Assembly (NCBI RefSeq): GCF_916619195.1
Contig: NZ_CAKAKL010000007.1
Location: 248,001-312,000 of the forward strand
Source: Inquilinus sp. Marseille-Q2685
Lineage (GTDB): Bacteria > Pseudomonadota > Alphaproteobacteria > DSM-16000 > Inquilinaceae
Length of the DNA stretch: 64,000 nt
Reading direction: 5' to 3'
The position numbers were made by a program, and so were the translations under genes. Every line of letters begins with the position of its first letter. Position 1 is the first letter of the stretch. Below the pieces are notes generated by a model, which worked only from the letters and a program-made list of their open reading frames with translations, did not search any database and was not told the DNA's origin. Of the stretch, positions 22,088 through 30,437 are shown in pieces.

Positions 22088-24165
22088 TCCCGGCCGGCTA
22101 CGACGACCGGGTCTATGCCGGATGGCTGGGCAAATGCATCGGCGTCCGCTTCGGCGCGCCGCTGGAGAACTGGACCGAAGCCCAGATCCGCAGCCATGTC
22201 GGCGAGCTGGTGTTCTATCTCAGCGAGGATGACGGCCGGTTCTTCAAGCCGGACGACGACACCGCCTTCTCGATGATCCTGGCCCGCATCTTCGAGGATT
22301 GCGGCGCCTCCACGGAGGTGACGACGCAGCAGATCGCCGAAGGCTGGCTGAATTATCTGGGCGATCAGCACGGCACGCTGTGGTGGGGCGGCTACGGCGT
22401 CGCCGCCATGCACACCGCCTACGTCAACCTGGCGGCCGGGATCCCGGCGCCGCTGGCGGGATCGGCCGCGCTCAACGGCCGGATCGTCGCCGAGGAGATC
22501 GGCGGCCAGATCTTCGCCGATATCTGGGGGCTGATGGCGCCCGGGCGGCCGGGCCTCGCCGCCGATCTGTCGGAGCGGGCGGCACGGGTGGCCTGGGACG
22601 GCAACGCGCTGCAGGGCGCGCGCTTCGTCGCCGCCATGGTCAGCGCCGCCTTCGCCGAGCGCGATCCGGCGGCGCTGATCGAGGCCGCGCTGGCCCGGAT
22701 CGACCGCGACGGCGACTACGCCGCCGTGGTCCGCGCCATGATCGGTGCCCATCGCCGGTTTCCGGACGACTGGCGGGCTGCCTTCGCCGTGCTGTCGGCC
22801 GAGTTCGGCTACGACCGCTATCCGGGCACCGTCCCGATCGTGCCGAATGCCGGCGTGATCGTCCTGGCCCTCCTGTACGGCGCCGGCGATTTCAGCCGGG
22901 CGCTGCGGGTCGCCGCCATGGCCGGCTGGGACACCGACTGCAATGTCGGCAATGTCGGCGCGATCATGGGGGCCGCCGTCGGCATCGAGGGCATCGACCC
23001 GTCCTGGCGCCGGCCCTTGAACGACATCCTGATCAATGCCGGGCTGATCGGCGGCCGCAACCTCATGACGATCCCGCAGGGCGCCGACTTGCTCGCCCGC
23101 CTCGGCCGCCGCCTGGCCGGGATCGAGGCCGGACCGGTGCCGCCGCGGCGGCATGTCCGCCACGGCGGGGCCATGGGCGGGTTCCAGGCCAGGGCGACCG
23201 GTGGCCTGGGCCGGCCGATCGAATGGCGGCGCTCCACCGACATCGATCCGGCCGGCGCGCTGGCCATCGCGATCCGCAAGCTCGGCGGCACCGGCGAGAT
23301 CCGGTTGTCGACCCGCAGCCATGTCCGGCCGTCGGAGCTCAGCGGCAATTTCTACGGCGCCAGCTTCTCGCCGCAGATCCATCCCGGCCAGCGGGTGACG
23401 GCCCGGCTCTGGGTCCCACCCGATGCGCCGTCCTCGCTGCGCGCCGCCCTCTACGTCCGCGACGACAACCACGACCGCAGCCACCAGGCCGAAACCACGC
23501 CGCTGCGGCCGGGCGAATGGCAGGACTTGGCCTTCGACATTCCGCTGCTCGCGGATGCCTGCCTGTCCGAGGTCGGCATCGTGCTGCGCAATCTCGGCGC
23601 GGCCTGGGAAGCGGGATCGCTGCACCTGGCCTGGCTCGACTGGGGCGGCGCGCCGCGCTTCTCGACCAGCTTCGCCCGTGAGCGGCCGCAGACCGGCGGC
23701 ATCAGCCAATGGACCTGGCTGCGCGGCTTCTGGCGGCTGGAGGACGGCGCCTGTCACGCCAGCGGCGCCGGGCTGTCGGAAAGCTACACCGGCGACATCG
23801 AGTGGCGTGACTATGCCGTCGCCGCCACCCTGGTCCCGATCGTCGGCCCCGCCCATGCGGTGCTGGCCCGCGTCCAGGGCGCCCGCCGCAGCTACGCCCT
23901 CGCTTTGACCGCGGAGGGGCTGACCCTGTTCCGGAAGAACGGGGAACTGCGCCCGGTCCGCTCCGTGGCCTTCGCCTGGACGCACGGCCGAAGCTACCGG
24001 CTCGGCATCACCGCCACCGGACCGACCCTGCGCTGCGAGGCGTCGGGTAACGAGGGCTCGGCCCGGTTCGACTGGACCGACGACGCTCCCCTCGGCCATG
24101 GTCAGATCGGCCTCGCCAACTGGGGCGGCGCCCACACCCGCTTCACCGCCGTGGAGGTCGGCTGA
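22084..24165 (+). CDS. ADP-ribosylglycohydrolase 3 fused to two C-terminal carbohydrate-binding-like domains
   Basis: 693 residues starting at a GTG that overlaps the CoA-transferase stop (GTGA). It is a clear paralogue of the protein at 18766: shared DRxYAGxLGKxIGVRxGAP, LWWGGYG-type and EIGGQIF segments, metal motifs DDDT (57-60) and GWDTDCNVGNVGAI (about 281-294), then a jelly-roll domain (GEWQDLAFDIPLL...SEVGIVLRNLG) and a LamG-like domain (RGFWRLEDGACHA...GRSYRLGITATG). The two fusions probably arose by duplication and now cleave related glycosides or successive bonds of one substrate. Cytoplasmic by lack of a signal. Confidence 0.88.
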   Translation: MIPAGYDDRVYAGWLGKCIGVRFGAPLENWTEAQIRSHVGELVFYLSEDDGRFFKPDDDTAFSMILARIFEDCGASTEVTTQQIAEGWLNYLGDQHGTLWWGGYGVAAMHTAYVNLAAGIPAPLAGSAALNGRIVAEEIGGQIFADIWGLMAPGRPGLAADLSERAARVAWDGNALQGARFVAAMVSAAFAERDPAALIEAALARIDRDGDYAAVVRAMIGAHRRFPDDWRAAFAVLSAEFGYDRYPGTVPIVPNAGVIVLALLYGAGDFSRALRVAAMAGWDTDCNVGNVGAIMGAAVGIEGIDPSWRRPLNDILINAGLIGGRNLMTIPQGADLLARLGRRLAGIEAGPVPPRRHVRHGGAMGGFQARATGGLGRPIEWRRSTDIDPAGALAIAIRKLGGTGEIRLSTRSHVRPSELSGNFYGASFSPQIHPGQRVTARLWVPPDAPSSLRAALYVRDDNHDRSHQAETTPLRPGEWQDLAFDIPLLADACLSEVGIVLRNLGAAWEAGSLHLAWLDWGGAPRFSTSFARERPQTGGISQWTWLRGFWRLEDGACHASGAGLSESYTGDIEWRDYAVAATLVPIVGPAHAVLARVQGARRSYALALTAEGLTLFRKNGELRPVRSVAFAWTHGRSYRLGITATGPTLRCEASGNEGSARFDWTDDAPLGHGQIGLANWGGAHTRFTAVEVG

Positions 24166-24166
24166 C

Positions 24167-25054
24167 ATGCCCGCCATTGACGAGTCCGATGGGCGCTTCC
24201 TCCGCCTGCGCTCGCTGCTCTACGTCCCCGCCGATCGCGAGCGCTTCGTCGCCGGCGCGGCCGGACGCGGCGCCGATGCGGTGATCCTCGACCTCGAGGA
24301 CGGCGTCGCCGAATCCGCCAAGCCCGCCGCCCGTTCGGCGCTGGCTGCCGCGGTGTCGCAGGCGGGATCCGCCGGGGCGCGGGTCTTCGTCCGCATCAAC
24401 AGCCGGCTGGCCCATGCCGCCGCCGACGTCGAGGCCGCGGTGCGGGCCGGGGCGGACGGGCTGTTCGTGCCGAAGACCGACGACCCGCAATGGCCTCGGC
24501 TGATCGCCGAGCGCGCCGGGGAGGTGGAGCGTGAGGTCGGGCGGCCGGAAGGCTGGACCCGGCTGGTGCCGATGATCGAGAGCCTGCGCGGCCTCGACCG
24601 GCGGGCGGAGATCGCCGCGGCCACGCCGCGCAACCTCGCTTTGGTCTGCGGCGGCGAGGATCTGTCGGCCGAGATCGGGGCCGACCCGGCCGCCGAGGTG
24701 ATGCGCCTGGCCAAGCTGCAGATCCTGATGGCCGCGCGGGCCGCCGGCCTGACCGCGTTCGGGCTGATGGGATCGCTGGCCGGGATCGACGACCTCGACG
24801 CCCTGCGCCGCGCGGCGGAGGAGGCGGCGCGCCAGGGCTTCGAGGGCGCCAGCTGCATCCACCCGGCCCAGGTGGCGGTGCTGAACCGCGCCTTCACCCC
24901 GGACGAGGCCGCGGTCGAGCATGCCCGCCGGGTGGTCGCGGCGCTGCAGCCGGGGCAGGGGACGGCCAAGGTCGACGGCCGCATGGTCGACGCCCCGGTC
25001 GTCGCCCGTGCCCGCCGGGTGTTGGCGAGGGCCGGGGTGGCGGAGTCGGGCTGA
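24167..25054 (+). CDS. HpcH/HpaI-CitE family CoA-ester lyase
   Basis: 295 residues, TIM-barrel lyase of the CitE/malyl-CoA lyase type: LRSLLYVPADR, AVILDLEDGVAE, VFVRIN, LFVPKT, LVPMIES, ALVCGGEDLSAEIG and CIHPAQV are all in the expected order. The acidic metal ligands (E and D of LEDGV and GGEDL) are present. Family members cleave (S)-citramalyl-, malyl- or citryl-CoA to acetyl-CoA and an oxo acid. It is the last gene of the operon, 1 base after glycohydrolase 3, and follows the CoA-transferase in function. GGAGG lies 9 bases before the ATG. Confidence 0.9.
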   Translation: MPAIDESDGRFLRLRSLLYVPADRERFVAGAAGRGADAVILDLEDGVAESAKPAARSALAAAVSQAGSAGARVFVRINSRLAHAAADVEAAVRAGADGLFVPKTDDPQWPRLIAERAGEVEREVGRPEGWTRLVPMIESLRGLDRRAEIAAATPRNLALVCGGEDLSAEIGADPAAEVMRLAKLQILMAARAAGLTAFGLMGSLAGIDDLDALRRAAEEAARQGFEGASCIHPAQVAVLNRAFTPDEAAVEHARRVVAALQPGQGTAKVDGRMVDAPVVARARRVLARAGVAESG

Positions 25055-25103
25055 GCCGGCGGCCGCGCCATGAAGGCGCCGAACGGGGCAACGGCGAATA
25101 GTT

Positions 25104-25122
25104 GAGAATGGATTGCATTCTC
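25104..25122. promoter_or_regulatory. Fur-box-like inverted repeat upstream of the iron sigma factor gene
   Basis: GAGAATG-N5-CATTCTC is a perfect 7-base inverted repeat, like Fur-type iron operators (GAGAAT...ATTCTC). It ends 38 bases before the GTG of the sigma gene and probably overlaps its promoter, making the sigma factor iron-repressed. The presence of this site also argues against the TTG at 25113 as start. Confidence 0.6.
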
Positions 25123-25160
25123 GATACATTCGCTCCGTCCAACTCGAGCCGCGGGGTGTC

Positions 25161-25670
25161 GTGAAGAAGCTGTCTCGGATCCTGGATGCCTTCGGGGCCA
25201 ACGCACCCGGCATGGCGGCCGGCCTGTATGGCAGGGTGCGCTGCCGGGCGCGCTCCGCCGACATCCTGCAGGACGCCTGGATCAGGCTGGCCGAGCTCGG
25301 CACCGACGGTGCGGTGGAGAACCCGCAGGCCTATGTCCGCCGCACGGTGCGCAATGCCGCGACCGACCATCTGCGCAAGGAACGCCGGCGGGCGGCGATT
25401 GATCAGGAGGTGCACGACCTGCTGTGGGACAGCGCCGACGAGATGTCGCCGGAGCGCATCGCCATCGGCCGGGAAGCCGTGGCGGCGCTGGGGAGAGCGC
25501 TGGCGGAGATGCCGGAGCAGAGCCGGCGGGTGTTCCTGATGAACCGCTTCGAGGGCAGGACCCACCGCCAGATCGCGCGCGATCTGGGCGTGTCCGAGAC
25601 CACGGTCTACTACCACATCCGCCGCGTGCTCGAGCGACTGTCGGAGCTGCGCGACAGTTTGGCCGATTGA
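25161..25670 (+). CDS. FecI-type ECF sigma factor
   Basis: 169 residues. Region 2 (DILQDAWIRLAEL, PQAYVRRTVRNAATDHLRKERRR) and region 4 (LAEMPEQSRRVFLMNRFEGRTHRQIARDLGVSETTVYYHIRRVLERL) are both complete. The following genes encode a FecR-like anti-sigma and an STN-domain TonB receptor, so it is an iron-starvation (FecI-type) sigma activated by cell-surface signalling. The GTG start with GGGG upstream is chosen because the earlier TTG would lie in the Fur-box-like site. Confidence 0.9.
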   Translation: MKKLSRILDAFGANAPGMAAGLYGRVRCRARSADILQDAWIRLAELGTDGAVENPQAYVRRTVRNAATDHLRKERRRAAIDQEVHDLLWDSADEMSPERIAIGREAVAALGRALAEMPEQSRRVFLMNRFEGRTHRQIARDLGVSETTVYYHIRRVLERLSELRDSLAD

Positions 25671-25694
25671 GGCAAATCCCCCTCTCGCACGTCT
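25671..25694 (+). promoter_or_regulatory. Candidate FecI-type ECF promoter before the FecR-like gene
   Basis: GGCAA-N14-CGTCT directly follows the sigma stop. The same two blocks with the same spacing occur once more, upstream of the TonB receptor gene (26733-26756). The repetition at exactly the two expected places suggests a promoter recognised by the adjacent sigma factor. Element boundaries are my guess. Confidence 0.4.
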
Positions 25695-25739
25695 AGGGAG
25701 TAGAAGGGGGAACCGCCCTCCGCCTGCCGCCGCGAGCCG

Positions 25740-26711
25740 ATGGACACCGACGACAACGCCCAGGACATCAGGATCGCCAGGGACGCGCGCGACTGGGTGG
25801 TCCGGCTCGCCTCCGGCACCGCGACCGAGGCCGACCTCGCCGCATTCCGGGCTTGGCGGGCGGCGTCGCCCGACCACGACCGCGCCTTCGCGCGGGAGCG
25901 TGCCTTCTGGCGGCAGCTGCAGGCGATGGCCCCGGAGGCGCCGCCGCGCACCGCGCCCCGGCCGAGGGGCATCGGCCGCCGGGCGCTTCTCGGCGGCGGC
26001 GCGGCGCTGGCGGCCGGCGTGGCCGGGGTCGCCCTGGCGCCGCGGCTGGCGCTGCTGTGGCGGGCCGATCACCGCACCGGCATCGGCGAGCAGGCGCGAA
26101 TCCCGCTGCCGGACGGCTCCGCCGTGCTGCTCAACACCGACAGCGCCATCGCGCTCGGCTTCCGCCCCGGGCTGCGCCTCGTCACGCTGCTGCAGGGCGA
26201 GGCGCTGTTCGAGGCCCGGCGCGATGCCGCGGCGCCGTTCCGGGTGGCGGCGCTGGGCGGCAACAGCGAGACCGAAGGCGCGGTCTTCGCCGTGCGGGCC
26301 GTCGAGGACGAGGCGACCGTGACGGTGGCGGAGGGGCGGGCCGGGGTGTTCGGGCCGGCCGCCGCGGCGGCGCCGATGCCGCCGGCCGGCGCGGTCGCCC
26401 TCGCGGCGGGGCAGCAGGCGCGGTACCGGGAGGGCTCGGCGCCGGGCCGCGCCGCCCCGGTCGATCTCGGCGCCGCTTTGGCCTGGCGGGCCGGCCGCAT
26501 CGTCTTCGACCGCAAGCCCTTCGCCGAGGCGGTGGCCGAGCTGGGCCGCTACGTGCCCGAGCGGGTGGTGCTGGCCGACGGCGGCCGCGCGGCGGAGCCG
26601 GTCGGCGGCGTGTTCTCGATCCGCGAGGCCCAGGCGGCGCTGGCGGCGCTGGCCGAGACCCAGGGCCTGGCGCTGCGCCGGGTCCCCGGCGTCGTGATCG
26701 TGATCGGCTGA
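25740..26711 (+). CDS. FecR-type anti-sigma factor / signal transducer
   Basis: 323 residues. N-terminal DUF4880-like cytoplasmic part (ARDWVVRLASGTATEADLAAFRAWRAASPDHDRAFARERAFW) binds the sigma factor; one membrane segment at about 83-105 (ALLGGGAALAAGVAGVALAP); then the periplasmic FecR domain (IPLPDGSAVLLNTDSAIAL, LLQGEALFEA, AEGRAGVF) and an STN-like C-terminal part (FAEAVAELGRYVPERVVLADGG). It would relay ligand binding at the TonB receptor to the FecI-type sigma encoded 69 bases upstream. Confidence 0.92.
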   Translation: MDTDDNAQDIRIARDARDWVVRLASGTATEADLAAFRAWRAASPDHDRAFARERAFWRQLQAMAPEAPPRTAPRPRGIGRRALLGGGAALAAGVAGVALAPRLALLWRADHRTGIGEQARIPLPDGSAVLLNTDSAIALGFRPGLRLVTLLQGEALFEARRDAAAPFRVAALGGNSETEGAVFAVRAVEDEATVTVAEGRAGVFGPAAAAAPMPPAGAVALAAGQQARYREGSAPGRAAPVDLGAALAWRAGRIVFDRKPFAEAVAELGRYVPERVVLADGGRAAEPVGGVFSIREAQAALAALAETQGLALRRVPGVVIVIG

Positions 26712-26732
26712 AAAATCCGACTTGGCCCTATA

Positions 26733-26756
26733 GGCAAGCCGCCGCCTCACGCGTCT
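26733..26756 (+). promoter_or_regulatory. Candidate FecI-type ECF promoter before the TonB receptor gene
   Basis: GGCAA-N14-CGTCT, same blocks and spacing as at 25671-25694, about 90 bases upstream of the receptor start. It fits activation of the receptor gene by the adjacent iron-starvation sigma. Confidence 0.4.
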
Positions 26757-26846
26757 CTCCAGTGAAGGGCCGCGATCGGCCTGTCCGGGGCTCATGCAGA
26801 GCACCGGATGCATGTGGTTCTGAATTGCAAGCGGGGTGGGGGAAGA

Positions 26847-29336
26847 ATGTCAGACGTTCAGGGGCGGCGTGCGGCGCCGCGGGGGCGGCCGCATCGGGTG
26901 CTGCGGTCCTTGCTGGCCGCGACCGCGTTGGTGGGAGGCGTCCCGCTGGCCCTGGCCGTTGCGCCGTCGGCCTGGGCACAGGACGCTCCGTCCGCCGCGG
27001 CGCGCAGCTTCGACATCCCGCGCCAGCCGCTGGCGGCGGCGCTGCGCCGGTTCGCCGACCAGTCGGGCATGCAGCTGGCCTATGCCTCGGCCGATCTGCA
27101 GGGCCTGACCTCGCCCGGCGTCCGCGGCAGCCTGCCACCGGCCGAGGCACTGTCGCGGCTGCTGGCCGGGACCGGCGTCACCTGGCGCCTGACCGCAGCC
27201 AACACGGTCTCGATCCAGCGTCCGGCGCCGGCCCCCGCGGCCGATGCCACGGCGGAGGGCGCCCTGGCGCTGGACCCGATCATCGTCCAGGGCGGCGGCT
27301 TCTTCGGCGCGACCGACGGCTATGTCGCCGAGGAGTCGCGGACCGCGACCAAGACCGGCACGCCGCTGATCGAGACGCCGCAATCCGTCTCGGTCGTCAC
27401 CCGCCGGCAGATGGACGACCAGAAGGCGCAGTCGGTGTCGCAGGCGCTGCGCTACACCGCCGGCGTGGCGCCGGAGACGCGCCCCGGCCGCTACGACTTC
27501 CCGAACATCCGCGGCTTCGGCACCCCCGGCGGCGCCGACGCCAACTTCGTCGGGCTGATGGACGGTCTCAGGCTGCCGCGCGGCGTCTACTACATCGCCC
27601 CGTCGGTCGACCCGTACATGCTGGAGCGCGTGGAGGTGCTGCGCGGCCCGTCCTCGATCCTCTACGGCAGCGTGAACCCGGGCGGCGTGGTCAATCTCTG
27701 GAGCAAGCGGCCGACGGACGAGCCTCTGCACGAGATCGACCTGGAATACGGCACCTTCGACCGCCTGCAGGCGGGGCTTGATCTCGGCGGCCCGCTGACC
27801 GAGGACGGCTCGCTGCTGTACCGCCTCACCGCGCTCGGCCGCGATTCCGGCACCCCGCTGGCCGATACCCAGGACCAGCGGATCTCGGTCGCGCCGGCGA
27901 TCCCCTGGCGGCCGAACGAGGACCCCAGCCTGACCATCCTCGGCAGCTCCCAGCACGATCCCGCCGCTGGCGCCTTCAACTACCTGCCGGCGCTGGGGAC
28001 GGTCGACCGCGCGCCCTGGGGGCGCTTCTCGACCAGCTTCTTCGACGGCGACACCGGCTTCGACCGGTCGGAACGGACGCAGTACTCGGTCGGCTACGAG
28101 CTGGAGCACAAGGCCGGCGACGTGCTGACCCTGAGCCAGAACTTCCGCTACATGCACGCCGACTACGACTACCGCTCGGTGTTCCAGACCGGCTATGACG
28201 GACCGACATCGCTGGCGCGGGCCACGATCGCGACCAGGGAATCCTTCGACGGCGTCGCGCTCGACAACCAGGCGCTGCTGCGCTTCTCGACCGGGGAGGT
28301 CGAGCACACGGCGCTGTTCGGCATCGACTACCGGCACAATGACGCCAGCGCCCTGCTCGGCATGGGCAGCGCGCCGTCCATCGACGTGCTGCACCCGGAT
28401 CGTCGCCAGGACATCGTCATGCCTGCCTACAACAGCGACACGCGGCAGACGCTGGACCAGGTCGGCTTCTACGCGCAGGAGCAGATGAAGTGGGGCGGCC
28501 TGTCGCTGCTGCTGGGCGTGCGGGCGGACTGGGCCGAGACCGACACCGACAGCCGCGCCCTGCCGGATGGGGCGCTGACCGCGAGCCACCAGGCGGACAG
28601 CGCTGTCACCTGGCGGGCGGGGCTGGTCTACGAATTCGACAACGGGATCGCCCCCTATGCCAGCTATTCCACCTCCTTCGAGCCGGTGAACGGCACCGAC
28701 TTCTACGGCCAGCCCTTCAAGGCCAGCCGGGCCGAGCAGTACGAGGTTGGGGTGAAATACCAGCCGGACTGGATGTCCGGCTTCTTCACGTTCGCCCTGT
28801 TCGACATCACCCAGACCAACGTCAAGACCGCCGACCCGGACCCGCTGCATCCCTATGCCAGCATCCAGACCGGCGAGGTCCGGTCCCGCGGCGCCGAGCT
28901 GGAGGCCCAGGCCAAGGTGACCGACAACCTCAGCCTGCTCGGCTCCTTCACCGTGCTCGACATCGTCAACACCGAGAGCACGACCGCCGAGGACAAGCGG
29001 CCCTACGGCGTGCCGGACCGGCTGGCCTCGCTCTGGGCCGACTACGCCTTCACCGACGGCGCTCTGGACGGCTTGGCGCTCGGCGCCGGCGTCCGCTACA
29101 TCGGCTCGTCCTACGGCAATGCCGGGAACACGCTGAAGGTGCCGGACGTCACCCTGTTCGACCTCGGCCTGCGCTACGACCTCGGTATGCTGCAGCCGGA
29201 GTTGGAGGGGACGCAGATCTCGGTCAACGTCTCCAACCTGTTCGACCGCAAGTTCGTCGCCTCCTGCTGGGACGACAATTCCTGCTTCTACGGCACCCGG
29301 CGCACCATCACCGCCGGCCTGAAGCTGCGGTGGTGA
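26847..29336 (+). CDS. TonB-dependent siderophore receptor with STN signalling domain (FecA/FpvA type)
   Basis: 829 residues. Signal peptide ending AWAQ; an STN domain (ARSFDIPRQPLAAALRRFADQSGMQLAYASADLQGL) at about 50-115, which contacts FecR; a plug domain (GTPLIETPQSVSVVTRRQMDDQ, ALRYTAGVAPE, VEVLRGPSSILYGSVNPGGVVN) and a 22-strand barrel ending in the aromatic RRTITAGLKLRW. It imports a ferric siderophore across the outer membrane using TonB energy and signals through FecR. GGGGGAAG precedes the ATG. The binding-protein gene overlaps its stop, so uptake and signalling are one transcript. Confidence 0.95.
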   Translation: MSDVQGRRAAPRGRPHRVLRSLLAATALVGGVPLALAVAPSAWAQDAPSAAARSFDIPRQPLAAALRRFADQSGMQLAYASADLQGLTSPGVRGSLPPAEALSRLLAGTGVTWRLTAANTVSIQRPAPAPAADATAEGALALDPIIVQGGGFFGATDGYVAEESRTATKTGTPLIETPQSVSVVTRRQMDDQKAQSVSQALRYTAGVAPETRPGRYDFPNIRGFGTPGGADANFVGLMDGLRLPRGVYYIAPSVDPYMLERVEVLRGPSSILYGSVNPGGVVNLWSKRPTDEPLHEIDLEYGTFDRLQAGLDLGGPLTEDGSLLYRLTALGRDSGTPLADTQDQRISVAPAIPWRPNEDPSLTILGSSQHDPAAGAFNYLPALGTVDRAPWGRFSTSFFDGDTGFDRSERTQYSVGYELEHKAGDVLTLSQNFRYMHADYDYRSVFQTGYDGPTSLARATIATRESFDGVALDNQALLRFSTGEVEHTALFGIDYRHNDASALLGMGSAPSIDVLHPDRRQDIVMPAYNSDTRQTLDQVGFYAQEQMKWGGLSLLLGVRADWAETDTDSRALPDGALTASHQADSAVTWRAGLVYEFDNGIAPYASYSTSFEPVNGTDFYGQPFKASRAEQYEVGVKYQPDWMSGFFTFALFDITQTNVKTADPDPLHPYASIQTGEVRSRGAELEAQAKVTDNLSLLGSFTVLDIVNTESTTAEDKRPYGVPDRLASLWADYAFTDGALDGLALGAGVRYIGSSYGNAGNTLKVPDVTLFDLGLRYDLGMLQPELEGTQISVNVSNLFDRKFVASCWDDNSCFYGTRRTITAGLKLRW

Positions 29337-30436
29337 TCATTCGCCGGCTGGCGGCGGCGATCGCGCTGCTGGGGCTGTTCGCGTCGCCAGCGGCGGCCGA
29401 TCCGATCACCGTCACCGACGTCGCCGGCCACACGGTCGAGCTGCCGCAGCCGGCCCGGCGCGTCGTGCTGGGCGATGGCGGGCTGATCGCCGTGCTGGCG
29501 CTGCTGGACCCGGAGCCGCTGTCGCTGGTCGCCGGGTGGGCCGAGAACCTGGTGCGGTTCGATCCCGGCACCGCCGCGGCCTATCGCGCGCGCTTCCCGG
29601 CGATCGACCGGCTGCCGCTGGTCGGCGGGACCACCGCGGAGACCTTCTCGGTCGAGCAGGCCCTCGCCCTGAGGCCGGATCTCGTCGTCCTGCCGCTCTG
29701 GTTCGGCCCGGCGGAGGAGCTGGAGCGACAGCTCGCCGCGGCGGGCGTGCCGGTGCTGCGCATCGACTTCTTCGACGACCCGCTGCGCAACACGGTGCCG
29801 AGCCTCAGGGCGCTCGGCCACGCGCTGGGGCGGGAGGAGCGCGCCGAAGCCTATGTCCGATTCTACGAGGCGCATATAGGGCGGATCGCCGGGACGCTGG
29901 CCGCACATCCCGGCGCCCGGCCGAAGGTGCTGCTGCACGCCCGCGCCGGCGGCTGGGAATGCTGCTGGTCCGCCGGGGCCTCCGGCGCGGGCACGCTGAT
30001 AACCTTCGCCGGCGGCGAGAACATCGCCGGGGCGGCCGTGCCCGGCCCGACCGGCCAGCTCGGCCTCGAATACGTGCTGGCGCGGAATCCGGAGGTCTAC
30101 ATCGCCGCCGGCGGCCCGCAGCTCCCCGGCCCCGGCAATTTCCGGATCGGGCCGGGCGTCTCGCCGGCGGAGGTGCGGCAGCAGCTGGCCGCGATCCGCG
30201 GCGAGCCCGGACTCGGCGAGTTGCCGGCCATCGCCGCCGGTCGCGCCCATGCGCTCTGGCTCAACTTCTTCCACGCCCCGACCCATGTGGTCGCGGCGGA
30301 GGCGATGGCCAAATGGTTTCATCCGGAGCTGTTCGGCAATCTCGACCCCGCGGCCACGCTGGCCGAGATCAACCGCCGCTTCCTTGCCGTGCCGATGGAC
30401 GGGACCTATCTCGGCGACTTCGGAGCAGGGGAGTGA
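29333..30436 (+). CDS. Periplasmic iron-siderophore/cobalamin-type ABC binding protein
   Basis: 367 residues starting at GTG overlapping the receptor stop (GTGA). Signal peptide IIRRLAAAIALLGLFASPAAA; then the BtuF/FhuD-type start VTDVAGHTVELPQPARRVVLG, EQALALRPDLVVLP and GLEYVLARNPEVYIAAGG, the two-lobe helical-backbone fold of metal-chelate binding proteins. It would collect the siderophore delivered by the receptor. No inner-membrane permease or ATPase follows in the window; they must be elsewhere. The gene is convergent with the GntR gene, whose stop is one base away, with no terminator seen between them. Confidence 0.9.
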   Translation: MIIRRLAAAIALLGLFASPAAADPITVTDVAGHTVELPQPARRVVLGDGGLIAVLALLDPEPLSLVAGWAENLVRFDPGTAAAYRARFPAIDRLPLVGGTTAETFSVEQALALRPDLVVLPLWFGPAEELERQLAAAGVPVLRIDFFDDPLRNTVPSLRALGHALGREERAEAYVRFYEAHIGRIAGTLAAHPGARPKVLLHARAGGWECCWSAGASGAGTLITFAGGENIAGAAVPGPTGQLGLEYVLARNPEVYIAAGGPQLPGPGNFRIGPGVSPAEVRQQLAAIRGEPGLGELPAIAAGRAHALWLNFFHAPTHVVAAEAMAKWFHPELFGNLDPAATLAEINRRFLAVPMDGTYLGDFGAGE

Positions 30437-30437
30437 C

